Shown here: piece by piece, positions 27,992-37,347 of the stretch
Layout of the letters: the number at the start of each line of letters is the position of its first letter
How positions within the stretch are numbered: the first letter of the stretch is position 1
Assembly: GCA_016713535.1 (NCBI GenBank)
Contig: JADJOY010000003.1
Location: 1-64,000, forward strand
Source of the DNA: Deltaproteobacteria bacterium
GTDB taxonomy: Bacteria > JADJOY01
DNA: 64,000 bases
Reading direction: 5' to 3'
Made by a program: the position numbers and the translations under genes
Notes under the pieces: model-generated
What the model saw: the letters and a program-made list of their open reading frames with translations, nothing else
Databases searched by the model: none
What the model was told of the DNA's origin: nothing

Positions 27992-28620
27992 GCGGCGGGG
28001 GGCGGGTTCTTCGCCACCACGAACACGCGGTGGAGCACGATGTCGCCGGGGCCGAGGTGGAGCTCGCGGTCCTCGAGCACGTGGAGGCCGTGGCGGCGGA
28101 AGAGCTCGAGCCACTCGTCGCGATCGCGGAAGTAGTACTTGAAGCCGGTCTTCCACTCGGCCAGCCCGAGCCACGTGAGCGCGACCATGAAGGCGTCGAA
28201 GATCACGTGGTTCCGGTGCAGCCACCAGCGGTTCTGCTTGTTCGTCCAGACGTCTTCGACCAGCACCAGCTCGTTCTTCGCCACACGCACCATCTCCGCG
28301 AAGTTCTTCTCCAGGATGGGGCTGTGGTGGAGGACGAAGATCTCGGTGACCAGGTCGAACGACGCGTCCTTGAAGGGCAGGGTCTGGCCGTCGAACCGCA
28401 CGAACGGGCTCGACCACAGGTTGTTGTGCGCGATGTCGACACCCACTGGCGCGGCGCCGGTCTGGGTGCGCATGCACTCCATCATCGCGCCCACGCCACA
28501 GCCGAAGTCGAGGACGCGCCCACGCACCCGGTCGCGGAAGCTCGCGAGGATCTTGCCCGAGTAATCGAGCTGCCCCGGCATGATCCGCTTCTCGAACCAG
28601 TTGTGCTTCGTGGCGCTCAT
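27988..28620 (-). CDS. class I SAM-dependent methyltransferase
   Basis: A 210-residue Rossmann-fold methyltransferase: motif I is VLDFGCGVGAMMEC, motif II region is PVGVDIAHNNL, and the post-motif segment is FDLVTEIFVLHHS. Later sequence contains a Trp/Arg-rich WTNKQNRWWLHRNH. The substrate is unknown. It heads an operon with the GT2 (4-base overlap) and the DUF1963 gene. The upstream gap holds four GCTAGC sites shared with nagZ on the other strand. Confidence 0.83.
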   Translation of the reverse strand: MSATKHNWFEKRIMPGQLDYSGKILASFRDRVRGRVLDFGCGVGAMMECMRTQTGAAPVGVDIAHNNLWSSPFVRFDGQTLPFKDASFDLVTEIFVLHHSPILEKNFAEMVRVAKNELVLVEDVWTNKQNRWWLHRNHVIFDAFMVALTWLGLAEWKTGFKYYFRDRDEWLELFRRHGLHVLEDRELHLGPGDIVLHRVFVVAKNPPPAA

Positions 28621-28676
28621 GGAGATCGATCGGGGGGCGAGCGCGGCACGTACCGCGCCGCGCGAGGGGCCGAGTT

Positions 28677-28790
28677 GCTAGCACGCGCGCGAGGGGCGCG
28701 CCAAGCCGAGGCCGGCCAAAGCACCGTGCTAGCGATCACTTGCAAGACTCGCGAGTAACCGCTAGCACGATCTGCTGGTCGTCGCTAGCG
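28677..28790. promoter_or_regulatory. cluster of four GCTAGC sites in divergent gap
   Basis: GCTAGC occurs at 28677-28682, 28728-28733, 28761-28766 and 28784-28789 in the gap between the methyltransferase and nagZ genes. Two copies form a wide inverted repeat, GTGCTAGCG (28726-28734) and CGCTAGCAC (28760-28768), and the last is the palindrome CGCTAGCG. The hexamer is AT-containing and otherwise scarce here, so the cluster looks like an operator array. Confidence 0.5.
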
Positions 28791-28884
28791 TTTCGAGGGT
28801 TTCGCGGCAAAATTCGATGGGATCCCTGGGAATGGCGCGACTCCGGGCTCGACGGGCCGTTTGGGGGACGATAGCTTCGCTCTC

Positions 28885-29985
28885 ATGAGCCTGGGAGCTT
28901 TCGCATCGACGTCTGGGCCTCGTCCGCCGCAGCTTGGCGAACTCCTGGTCGTCGGCTTCGAAGGGCTCGAGGCGGACGCGAGCCTGCTCGACTTCCTGGC
29001 GCGCGAGTCGATCTCGGGCGTGATCCTGTTCCGCCGCAACGTCCGCGACGCTGCGCAGGTGGCGCGTTTGGTGCGGCGGCTGCGCGAGGCGGCGCCGCGG
29101 CTCTTGGTCGGGATCGACGAGGAGGGCGGCAAGGTGCGGCGGCTCTCGGCCGACTTCACCACGTTTCCGTCGATGGATTTGCTCGGGCGCATCGGCTCGG
29201 AGGAGCTGGTGCGCGAGCTGGCGCGCGCGATGGCGGTGGAGCTGCGCGCCATCGGCGTGAACTGGGACTACGCGCCGGTCCTCGACGTCCACTCGAACGC
29301 AGCGAACCCGATCATCGGGACGCGCGCGTTCTCGTCCGATCCCGCCGTGGTGGCACGGCTCGGCGCCGCGTTCATCGAGACGCTTCAGGCGGCGGGGGTG
29401 GCGGCGTGCGGCAAGCACTTCCCGGGGCACGGTGACACCAGCCTCGACAGCCACCTCGCGCTGCCAGCCGTCGAGGTGGCGCGCGAGGTCCTCGAGGCGC
29501 GCGAACTGGTGCCGTTTCGCGCCGCCGTGCGCGCGGGGCTGGCGTCGATGATGACCGCCCACGTGCGCTATCCGTCCCTCGACGCCGAGCGCACCGCCAC
29601 GCTCTCGCCGACGATCCTGGGCGGGCTCCTTCGCGGCGAGCTCGGCTTCGGCGGCGTCGTCGTGACCGACGACCTCGAGATGCGCGCGGTGGCGGACCAT
29701 GCCACGCCGGAGGCGCTCGCCGTCGCGAGCCTGCAGGCGGGCGCCGACGTGCTGCTCGCGTGCAAGAGCCGTGAGGTCCAGGAGCGTGTACTCGCCGGGG
29801 TGCGCGCGGGCCTCGCCGCCGGCGCCGTGAGCGAGGAGCGGCTCGCCGAGAGCGTCGCGCGGGTGAGGGCGCTCGCCGAGCGGTTCGCGATCGATCCCGC
29901 CGCCGTGGACGAGCCGAGCGCAGTCGCCGCGGCGGGTCTCGCGCGGCCGCTGGTCGAGCGCATCGAGACGCTGGCGCGCGCCTGA
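28885..29985 (+). CDS. nagZ: beta-N-acetylhexosaminidase NagZ
   Basis: A 366-residue family 3 glycoside hydrolase. Its hallmark is KHFPGHGDTSLDSH with the catalytic His-containing loop, plus IDEEGGKVRRL at the substrate site and VVTDDLEM carrying the nucleophile Asp. NagZ removes N-acetylglucosamine from anhydromuropeptides during cell-wall recycling. A TTG at 28861 is an in-frame alternative start, but ATG 28885 gives the expected MSLGAF-type N-terminus. A NamZ-like muramidase lies at the window's far end, and a SpoIID protein at the beginning. Confidence 0.92.
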   Translation: MSLGAFASTSGPRPPQLGELLVVGFEGLEADASLLDFLARESISGVILFRRNVRDAAQVARLVRRLREAAPRLLVGIDEEGGKVRRLSADFTTFPSMDLLGRIGSEELVRELARAMAVELRAIGVNWDYAPVLDVHSNAANPIIGTRAFSSDPAVVARLGAAFIETLQAAGVAACGKHFPGHGDTSLDSHLALPAVEVAREVLEARELVPFRAAVRAGLASMMTAHVRYPSLDAERTATLSPTILGGLLRGELGFGGVVVTDDLEMRAVADHATPEALAVASLQAGADVLLACKSREVQERVLAGVRAGLAAGAVSEERLAESVARVRALAERFAIDPAAVDEPSAVAAAGLARPLVERIETLARA

Positions 29986-30073
29986 GCGGTGTTCCGCGGC
30001 CGCTCGCGCCCGATTGGACTCGTGGTGCGGCGCTTCGCAGCGAGCCCGTGAACCGAACGGTCACGGCCGAAGC

Positions 30074-30139
30074 GCCGCGTGGGGACGGAGCCCCCCGCGC
30101 TACGAGAACACCGTAGCGACGGGATTCCATTCCTCGTCG
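30074..30139. repeat. inverted pair of GTAG-headed palindromes, copy B
   Basis: Two hairpin units face away from each other around CTAC (30100-30103) and GTAG (30113-30116). The left core is GGGGACGGAGCCCCCC and the right unit is GCGACGGGATTCC. It is the reverse-complement counterpart of the pair at 16391-16460. It sits in the gap between nagZ and the GspE-like gene, which otherwise holds only the hairpin at 30228. Confidence 0.65.
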
Positions 30140-30227
30140 TCGGGCCCACGCGCTGCCGTGAGCGACCCAGTGGGAGCGCTTCAAGCCCCGGAGCGGATCA
30201 CCGGTGGCGCGGTGCGCGCCGCTCCCT

Positions 30228-30264
30228 CCGGCGGGCGGGGGGCTCGAAACGCCCCCCGAACAAC

Positions 30265-30267
<3 letters not shown>
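30228..30267 (-). repeat. 40-bp stop-codon hairpin repeat, copy 1
   Basis: On the minus strand this element begins with the TGA stop of the GspE-like gene, then reads GTTGTTCGGGGGGC, a short loop and GCCCCCCGCCCGCCGG. It matches 36 of 40 positions with the element at 45895-45934, which likewise starts at a stop codon. The G6C/GC6 stem suggests a terminator-like hairpin. Confidence 0.7.
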
Positions 30268-31755
<1,488 letters not shown>

Positions 31756-31857
31756 GAAGGGGTGGTCGCGCGCTCGGGACTCGTCACGCGCCGCGCGGCA
31801 TGATAGCAGAGGTGTGCGCGCGCCCGACCACTCGAAATCGCGCACAGCGAGATCTGC

Positions 31858-32427
31858 GTGAACCTCCTCGTCCTGGGTGGTTTTGCGGCCACCGTGATCG
31901 GCGTCCGTTATCTCGGCGCCCGCACCCGCCGGGTGCGGCTCGAGCGCGCCCGCGCGCTCTACGAGAGCTTCATCCGCGCCGCGGGTACCCCGGACGAAGG
32001 CGTACGCGCGCTCCTCGAGCGCGACGCCGCGGTGGTGGCGCGCACCATCCGCTCGGCGCCCGTCGACCCGTCCCGGCTCAGCTTCTTCGACGGCACGGAC
32101 CGGTATCCGTTCTTCGCCGATGGCGACGTCGGGGTGCTCGAGAACTTCCTGGCGCCGCGCGACGTGATCCGTCGCGAGTACCTGGCTGCGCTCGACGTCG
32201 CGATCCGCCACTACCGCGGGCTCGAGCGCGAGGCGATCGACCCGCGCACCTGGCTGCGCTGGGTGCTCTTCCTGCCGCGTGACTGGCTCGACTACCTGGG
32301 GCTACGCCCGGCGCGGAACCGCTGGCTGGTGACCGCGCTCCAGCTCGTGTACTGGGTCGTGCCGCTGGTGCTGGCCGGGTCGTGGGCGTGGAAGCGCTTC
32401 GACCTCGGCCGGTTCCTCCCGGCCTGA
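31858..32427 (+). CDS. membrane-anchored protein of unknown function
   Basis: A 189-residue protein I do not recognise. It has an N-terminal membrane helix (residues about 1-20) and a C-terminal one (about 158-180, LVYWVVPLVLAG), with a charged cytoplasmic or periplasmic body between. The start is GTG 31858 without a strong Shine-Dalgarno. It is divergent from the GspE-like gene and precedes the PilZ gene, so it could be part of a motility or secretion locus; this is weak inference. Confidence 0.7.
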   Translation: MNLLVLGGFAATVIGVRYLGARTRRVRLERARALYESFIRAAGTPDEGVRALLERDAAVVARTIRSAPVDPSRLSFFDGTDRYPFFADGDVGVLENFLAPRDVIRREYLAALDVAIRHYRGLEREAIDPRTWLRWVLFLPRDWLDYLGLRPARNRWLVTALQLVYWVVPLVLAGSWAWKRFDLGRFLPA

Positions 32428-32614
32428 GCCGCCGCGCTGGCTCCGCGCGGAGGTGGATCCGGTCCCCCGGGGCGGGCGCCCTGGCGCGGTGCGTCAGGAC
32501 CTTCCGTACGACGATCGTTGCAGGCGACGCGCGGGTCGTGGTACCCGGACTCCGCAGCGCGTGGTCCGCGTCTCTCCCGTTGTCACACCCGCATCCCCGG
32601 GGTGCTCGGCCGGC

Positions 32615-32995
32615 ATGAGCTTCGACGACGACCCTGCCTCCGACGAACGGCGCCGCTCCCCGCGGGTGCGGGTGAACGAGGTCGTGCAGTTCGAGGTCGG
32701 CGGGCGGCGGGTGGTCGGGCTGCTGACGCTCATCAACGATGCAGGGTTCTTCGTCACCACCCGGCACTTCCTCGAGCCCGGCGCGGTGGCGTCCTTCGAG
32801 ATCGACCTGCCCGACGCCGGACGGTTCTTGCCGGTCACCGGCGAGGTGGTGCTGGTGAACGGGCCGAGCCGCTACGACTGGCGGATGTCGATCGGTATGG
32901 CGGTGCGTTTCGAGTCGATGGACCCGATCACCCGCCACATCATCGATGCGTACCTCGACCGCTCGCGCTCCATGCTCGGCCAGCGCGCGAGCTGA
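32615..32995 (+). CDS. PilZ-domain protein
   Basis: A 126-residue single-domain protein. The cyclic-di-GMP-binding RxxxR motif is RRRSPRVRVNE near the N-terminus, and the second motif region reads LINDAGFFV, deviating from the consensus (D/N)xSxxG. This resembles the PilZ variants common in myxobacteria, which may or may not bind c-di-GMP. ATG 32615 is used because the upstream frame is only GC-rich noise. It converges on the DUF2330 gene with a 12-base gap. Confidence 0.8.
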   Translation: MSFDDDPASDERRRSPRVRVNEVVQFEVGGRRVVGLLTLINDAGFFVTTRHFLEPGAVASFEIDLPDAGRFLPVTGEVVLVNGPSRYDWRMSIGMAVRFESMDPITRHIIDAYLDRSRSMLGQRAS

Positions 32996-33007
32996 GCCCG
33001 CTCGCGC

Positions 33008-34390
33008 TCACTCCTTCCAGATCGACTTCCACCACGGCGTGGCATCGCCCGGCGGCGGGTTGCCCTGGCCGTCGAAGCCCATCTTGCGGCGGATCTCGGC
33101 GACGTCCCAGCCGGTGAGGCTGGCGAGGGTGCGGGCCTCTTCCTGGCGGCGGGTGTCGAGCGACTGGCGGTAGGCGCGCCCCGCGTCGCAGTCAAGCGAT
33201 CCGGTGAACGGGTGCTGGAGCACGTAGCGCCCCTGGAAGCTCTGGCGGTCGCCGGTGGTCTGGAACACCAGGTCCTCGGGGAAGTGCGCCGCGTCGTAGC
33301 GAACGTGGAGGCGGCTCACGAACACGTTGGCGCTGCCGGGAGGCATGGGCGCCGGGATGGGCCGGAAGCCGCGCGAGGTGGGATCGCTGGGCACGGGCGA
33401 GTCGAGCCACCACACGCCGAGGTGGCGCAGTTCGGCGGGCGAGAGCGGCTCGGCGGCGCACGGGTCGCAGCTCGACATGTCCCACGCGTACTCGAGGAAG
33501 ACCGCGTGCATGTCGTTGTCGGCGACTTGCTTCGCGAACATCGCCTGGTAGAAGGGCCCGAACTCGCCTTTCACGTATCCGGGGATCGTCATGCCCGTGG
33601 GCAGCTTCACGGTTCGGTAGTTGGTGCTCTCGACGCGGCCGTTGCGGGTGAGCGCGTAGACGAAGAGCTCCTGCGGGCCGTTCGCGTTCACGGTGCCGAG
33701 GCGGATCGGCAACATGAACTTGGGAGTCTCGTAGGCGATCGCGAGCGGGCGCAGGTAGTGAAAGCCGAGCTTCGCCTGTTCGGCGAGGTTCACCTTGGCC
33801 ACGAAGAAGCGCATGTTCTGCTTCAGGTAGCTCTGGAGGATCGGGCTCGCGCCCTCGGGAACGCGGTAGCCGTTCTCGCGCAGCCACTGCTCGAGGCCGT
33901 CGCTCTGCTGGGCGGAGAGGATGAGGATGTCGTACTCGCCGACGGTGTATTGCGCCTCGATGGTGACGCCGAGGCTCTTGGCGCGGTCGGCCTTGGCGGC
34001 GCTCGCGGGCATCGGCGCTCCGGCGGTCATGCTCCGTTCGTAGAGGACCTGCGGCCGGCAGGGATCCGGGTCCGTGTATTCGACCAGCCGCGGCGCGCTG
34101 TAGGCGTCGAGGTGCTCGATCACCGCGCGCTCGCCGACGTGGATCTGCTCGCGGGTGATGAAGGGCGGCACCGGCACGACCATCGCGAACTGCTTGGGGT
34201 CGCCTGGGAAGTCGCTGGTCATGGTGAGCACGGTGCGGTCGCCGTCGCGCACCAGCACTACCTGGCTCGCCTTGTTGAAGAGCTTGGTGTCGGCCTTGGC
34301 GACGTAGAAGCCGCAGAAGGCGTGCGCGCCAGAGGCGGCGGCGAGCGCCGCGACCAGCAGGCTGGCGAGGGTGACGATCGTCCGTTTCAT
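33008..34390 (-). CDS. DUF2330 secreted protein
   Basis: A 460-residue protein with a signal peptide ending AHA near residue 24, followed at once by the DUF2330 start FCGFYVAKADTKLFN. Conserved features include SQVVLVRDGDRTVLTM, PVPPFITREQI and CDPCAAEPLS. The function of DUF2330 is unknown. The start ATG has AAAGGA 6 bases upstream. It follows the RnfD/NqrB-like gene by 20 bases in the same direction, a pair that I recall as recurrent in related bacteria. Confidence 0.9.
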   Translation of the reverse strand: MKRTIVTLASLLVAALAAASGAHAFCGFYVAKADTKLFNKASQVVLVRDGDRTVLTMTSDFPGDPKQFAMVVPVPPFITREQIHVGERAVIEHLDAYSAPRLVEYTDPDPCRPQVLYERSMTAGAPMPASAAKADRAKSLGVTIEAQYTVGEYDILILSAQQSDGLEQWLRENGYRVPEGASPILQSYLKQNMRFFVAKVNLAEQAKLGFHYLRPLAIAYETPKFMLPIRLGTVNANGPQELFVYALTRNGRVESTNYRTVKLPTGMTIPGYVKGEFGPFYQAMFAKQVADNDMHAVFLEYAWDMSSCDPCAAEPLSPAELRHLGVWWLDSPVPSDPTSRGFRPIPAPMPPGSANVFVSRLHVRYDAAHFPEDLVFQTTGDRQSFQGRYVLQHPFTGSLDCDAGRAYRQSLDTRRQEEARTLASLTGWDVAEIRRKMGFDGQGNPPPGDATPWWKSIWKE

Positions 34391-34410
34391 GGTCGTTCCT
34401 TTCGAGGGAA

Positions 34411-35310
34411 TCAGGCGGGCAAGAGCGCGGCGCGCCGTGGGGATGGCAAGGCGGCGCGGTCCCACTCGAAGCGGGGACCGGCGATGAGGCGATCGAGGAG
34501 CGGCGTGAGCCCGGAAACCGCGACCAGCGACCACACCAGGCCGTTGGTGCGAAACAGTCGGAACTGGACGTACCAGGCGCCATAGGCGACCAACGCCGCG
34601 AATACCAGCCGCGCCCAGCGCGCGTCGGGGGTGGTGCGCGGGTCCGAGATCATGAAGAAAGCGAATAGCACCAAGGCACCGCTCTGCAGGCGGTGGAGCG
34701 GGATCGCCATCGGCTCGCCCAGGTAGAGCGAGCGGCCGAACACCAGCGCCAGGTAGCTCGCGAGGAACGCGATGGTCACGTCCGATCGCGCCGAGCGCTG
34801 CACGACGACCAGTCCCGCGAGAGCGAGGGCCGCGGCGAAGATCGCCGTGCTACCCCACTGACCCGCCGAGATCCATACCCGGTCGGTGGTGGCGAGGAGC
34901 ACGGCGAGCGCCAGGTTGGTCGGGTTGAAGACGTGCTTGTCGTGGGCGCGGATCGCGAACTTGCTGATGATCGCGATCACCGAGCCCAGCGCGGCAAGCG
35001 GTAGCCACGAGGTGCGCAGCAGCAGGCACAGCGAGAGGCTCGAGATGAGGGCGCTCTTGAGCTCGACGCGCGGGAGGCGTGCGATCCGCGAGCACGCCAC
35101 CTGGGTCGCGAGCGCGGTGCCGATCGTGACCACCACCTGTGTGACCGGCAGGTCGAAGCGCAGCACCGTGAGGCCGCAGGCCACGAGCGAGCCGAGCACC
35201 GTGAGCTGGAACCAGCGCGGGTCGGCGTGGCGTGCGCGGTCCAGCCAGCGGTGTGCGGCGCCAGGGGCGCGCCGAAGCGGTGGGATGGGCGGAGCAGGTG
35301 GGGCAGGCAT
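34411..35310 (-). CDS. RnfD/NqrB-like membrane protein
   Basis: A 299-residue polytopic protein with about eight to ten membrane segments. It resembles RnfD/NqrB, the subunits that covalently carry FMN, in KHVFNPTNLALAVLL and the repeated ALALAGLVV helices, but I cannot pinpoint the flavin-linking Thr. No other rnf/nqr subunit is present, so it does not form a standard complex here. ATG 35310 has GGAGG 8 bases upstream. It leads the DUF2330 gene and is divergent from the metzincin. Confidence 0.82.
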   Translation of the reverse strand: MPAPPAPPIPPLRRAPGAAHRWLDRARHADPRWFQLTVLGSLVACGLTVLRFDLPVTQVVVTIGTALATQVACSRIARLPRVELKSALISSLSLCLLLRTSWLPLAALGSVIAIISKFAIRAHDKHVFNPTNLALAVLLATTDRVWISAGQWGSTAIFAAALALAGLVVVQRSARSDVTIAFLASYLALVFGRSLYLGEPMAIPLHRLQSGALVLFAFFMISDPRTTPDARWARLVFAALVAYGAWYVQFRLFRTNGLVWSLVAVSGLTPLLDRLIAGPRFEWDRAALPSPRRAALLPA

Positions 35311-35542
35311 CGTCGGCACCTCCGCGCCGGTACGCGTGGTACGGCCGCGCGTCCGTGGATTGCCCTCGGTAGCACGTTCCGCGGCGGAAAGGTTCACGGT
35401 CCAGCCGCCGTCGAAGTTCTTTGCCCGTCGCGCTCGGCCTGTGCAAGGATCGATGGGAGCGCATACGCCAGCCCGAGCGCGGGTGGGCCGCCCGTCCTCC
35501 GGGGCGGCGGCCGCCCCGTCTCGATCCTCGAAGGAGAGCCCC

Positions 35543-37058
35543 GTGCCCGTCCCTGTGTGTTCGCCCGCCCGCCGCTGGTCCCGCGGAGCGCTGCTCGTCC
35601 TCGCCGCCGGCATCGCGTGCGGCACCCTCGACTGGAACGGCTCCTATCGCCACACGGCGGCGGGCGGCTCGCCCGTGACCGATCTCACGCTGAGCGGCAC
35701 CGAGCCCAACCTGACGATCGTCCACTACGGGATCTCGATCGCGTCGCCGGCGTGCGAGGCCTACGTGAGCGGCTGCGCGGCGGTGGTGAACACCACGTTC
35801 TCGACCTGGAGCGCCACGGGCTGCGCGCTCGTCACGAGCGCGCCGGGCTGCCTCGCCGGCGCACCCGCCAGCATCAACGTGTCGGGCTCGGCGCCCGCGA
35901 GCGTGGGCGGCACCGTGACCACGGTGCGGGTGAGCGACACGAAGCTCAATGTCGCCGCGGTGGACGCGCTGCGCGAGAGCGACTGCGACGCGGACACCGA
36001 CCAGGACCGGCTCGCCGATTGCGTCGAGACCGACACCGGCCACTACGTCAGCACCACCGACACCGGCACCGATCCCTTCGACTCGGACAGCGACGGCGAC
36101 GGACTCCTCGATGGCGACGAGGTCCTCGGCACCCTGGGTGGTCTCGACCTGCCCGCGATGGGTGTGAGCCCGGTGCACAAGAACATCGTCCTCGAGTACG
36201 ACTGGTTCGACGACGACTCCGAGCCGTCGGTGTGCGGCCCACACTCGCACCGCCCCACGCAGGCGATCATGGACCGCGTCGCGGCGGCGTTCGCGGCCGG
36301 TCCGGTGACCAACCCCGACGGCGTGAACGGCGTCACGCTGGTCCAGGACTGGGGTCAGGGCGGGGTATTCAGCGGCGGCAACCTGGTGGCCGACGACGAC
36401 GGCGTGATCGACGGGGGCGTCAACGCGCCCACCTTCCAGGCCATCAAGGCCGCGAACTTCGCCACCAACCGCCAGCACTACGTCCACTACGTGCTGATGC
36501 CGCATCGCTACGGCACCACCAGCTCGAGCTCGGGGCAGGCGGAGCTACCGGGCAACGACCCGATCGTGTCGCTTTACTGCTACGGCAGCACCAGCAACGT
36601 GGCCAGCACGATCATGCGAGCTCGGCCACAACCTGGGCCTGCACCACGGCGGCTTCCAGGACTGCAACTACAAGCCCGACTACAACTCGGTGATGAACTA
36701 CCTCTACCAGTTCGACGGCATCGACACGAACTGCACGCCGCCCGGGAACGGGCTGCTCAGCTACTCGGTCGGCGACCGCATCGACCTCGACGAGAACGCG
36801 CTCGACGAGACCAAGGGCACCTGCGGCACGACGTCGTGGGACTGGAACGCCAGCGGCTCGATCGAGAGCGCCGTCGTGTTCGACGTCAACGCGTCGGACA
36901 CGCTGCAAGGTGTCACGTGCGGCGGCACCAACACCGTGCTCCAGGACTGGAACGACTGGGCGAACCTCAGCTTCGCCGGGCTCATGGACGTCGACTTCGC
37001 GCCCGGCACGCAGCGCATCGTCGACTGCGACAACCCGCCCCCCGAGGCGCGCCGGTAG
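35543..37058 (+). CDS. metzincin-type zinc metalloprotease, secreted (frameshifted)
   Basis: GTG 35543, preceded by AAGGAGAG, starts a protein with a signal peptide, a Ca-binding-type Asp-rich region (DADTDQDRLADCVETD, then DPFDSDSDGDGLLDG) and a protease domain. The active site is broken: the DNA around 36614 reads ATCATGCGAGCTCGGCC, where two bases (CA or AC) appear lost. Restoring them gives HELGHNLGLHH, the metzincin zinc motif, and after that comes VMNYLYQF, a Met-turn. The downstream frame runs to TAG 37056-37058. Substrate is unknown. The stop codon lies inside a GTAG repeat head. Confidence 0.8.
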
Positions 37059-37292
37059 GGGCGGGCCCTGTGCCCGCCCGTATCACGCAGCGCCGGCGTG
37101 CCCGCGGGTATGTAGGGGCGAGCGCGAGCTCGCCCGATTTCCCGCGGGAAGCTCGGTCCCCGCGAACGCATCCCCGGAAACTGCAGCGGCCGACGGAGCG
37201 GTCGCGCCGCGGGCGGGGACAGGCCCCGCCCCTACGAGACGAACTGGACGTCCTTTGGGTGTGTAGGGGCGAGCGCGAGCTCGCCCGATTTC
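37055..37292. repeat. cluster of four GTAG-headed palindromes
   Basis: Units at 37055-37080, 37112-37137 and 37263-37288 are on the plus strand, and one at 37211-37235 is on the minus strand. All read GTAGGGGCG followed by a GC-rich stem such as GGGCGAGC-GCGA-GCTCGCCC, with a GCGA tetraloop. The two at 37111-37141 and 37262-37292 are identical over 31 bp. The gap 37059-37347 holds no gene. Confidence 0.75.
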
Positions 37293-37347
37293 TAGGTGGG
37301 TGCTCGAGACCGCGCGATCGTAGTCCATCACGTCCCGGCGGCTCCGA

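Noticed and set aside
28621-28684. N-terminal extension of the GT2 frame to 28684
   Set aside because: The extra residues are only the other frame of the methyltransferase gene; GTG 27991 overlaps its stop and fits the family start.
37100-37300. CRISPR array from the two identical 31-bp copies
   Set aside because: Only two exact copies, about 150 bases apart with another inverted repeat between them; spacers are not uniform and no cas gene is near.
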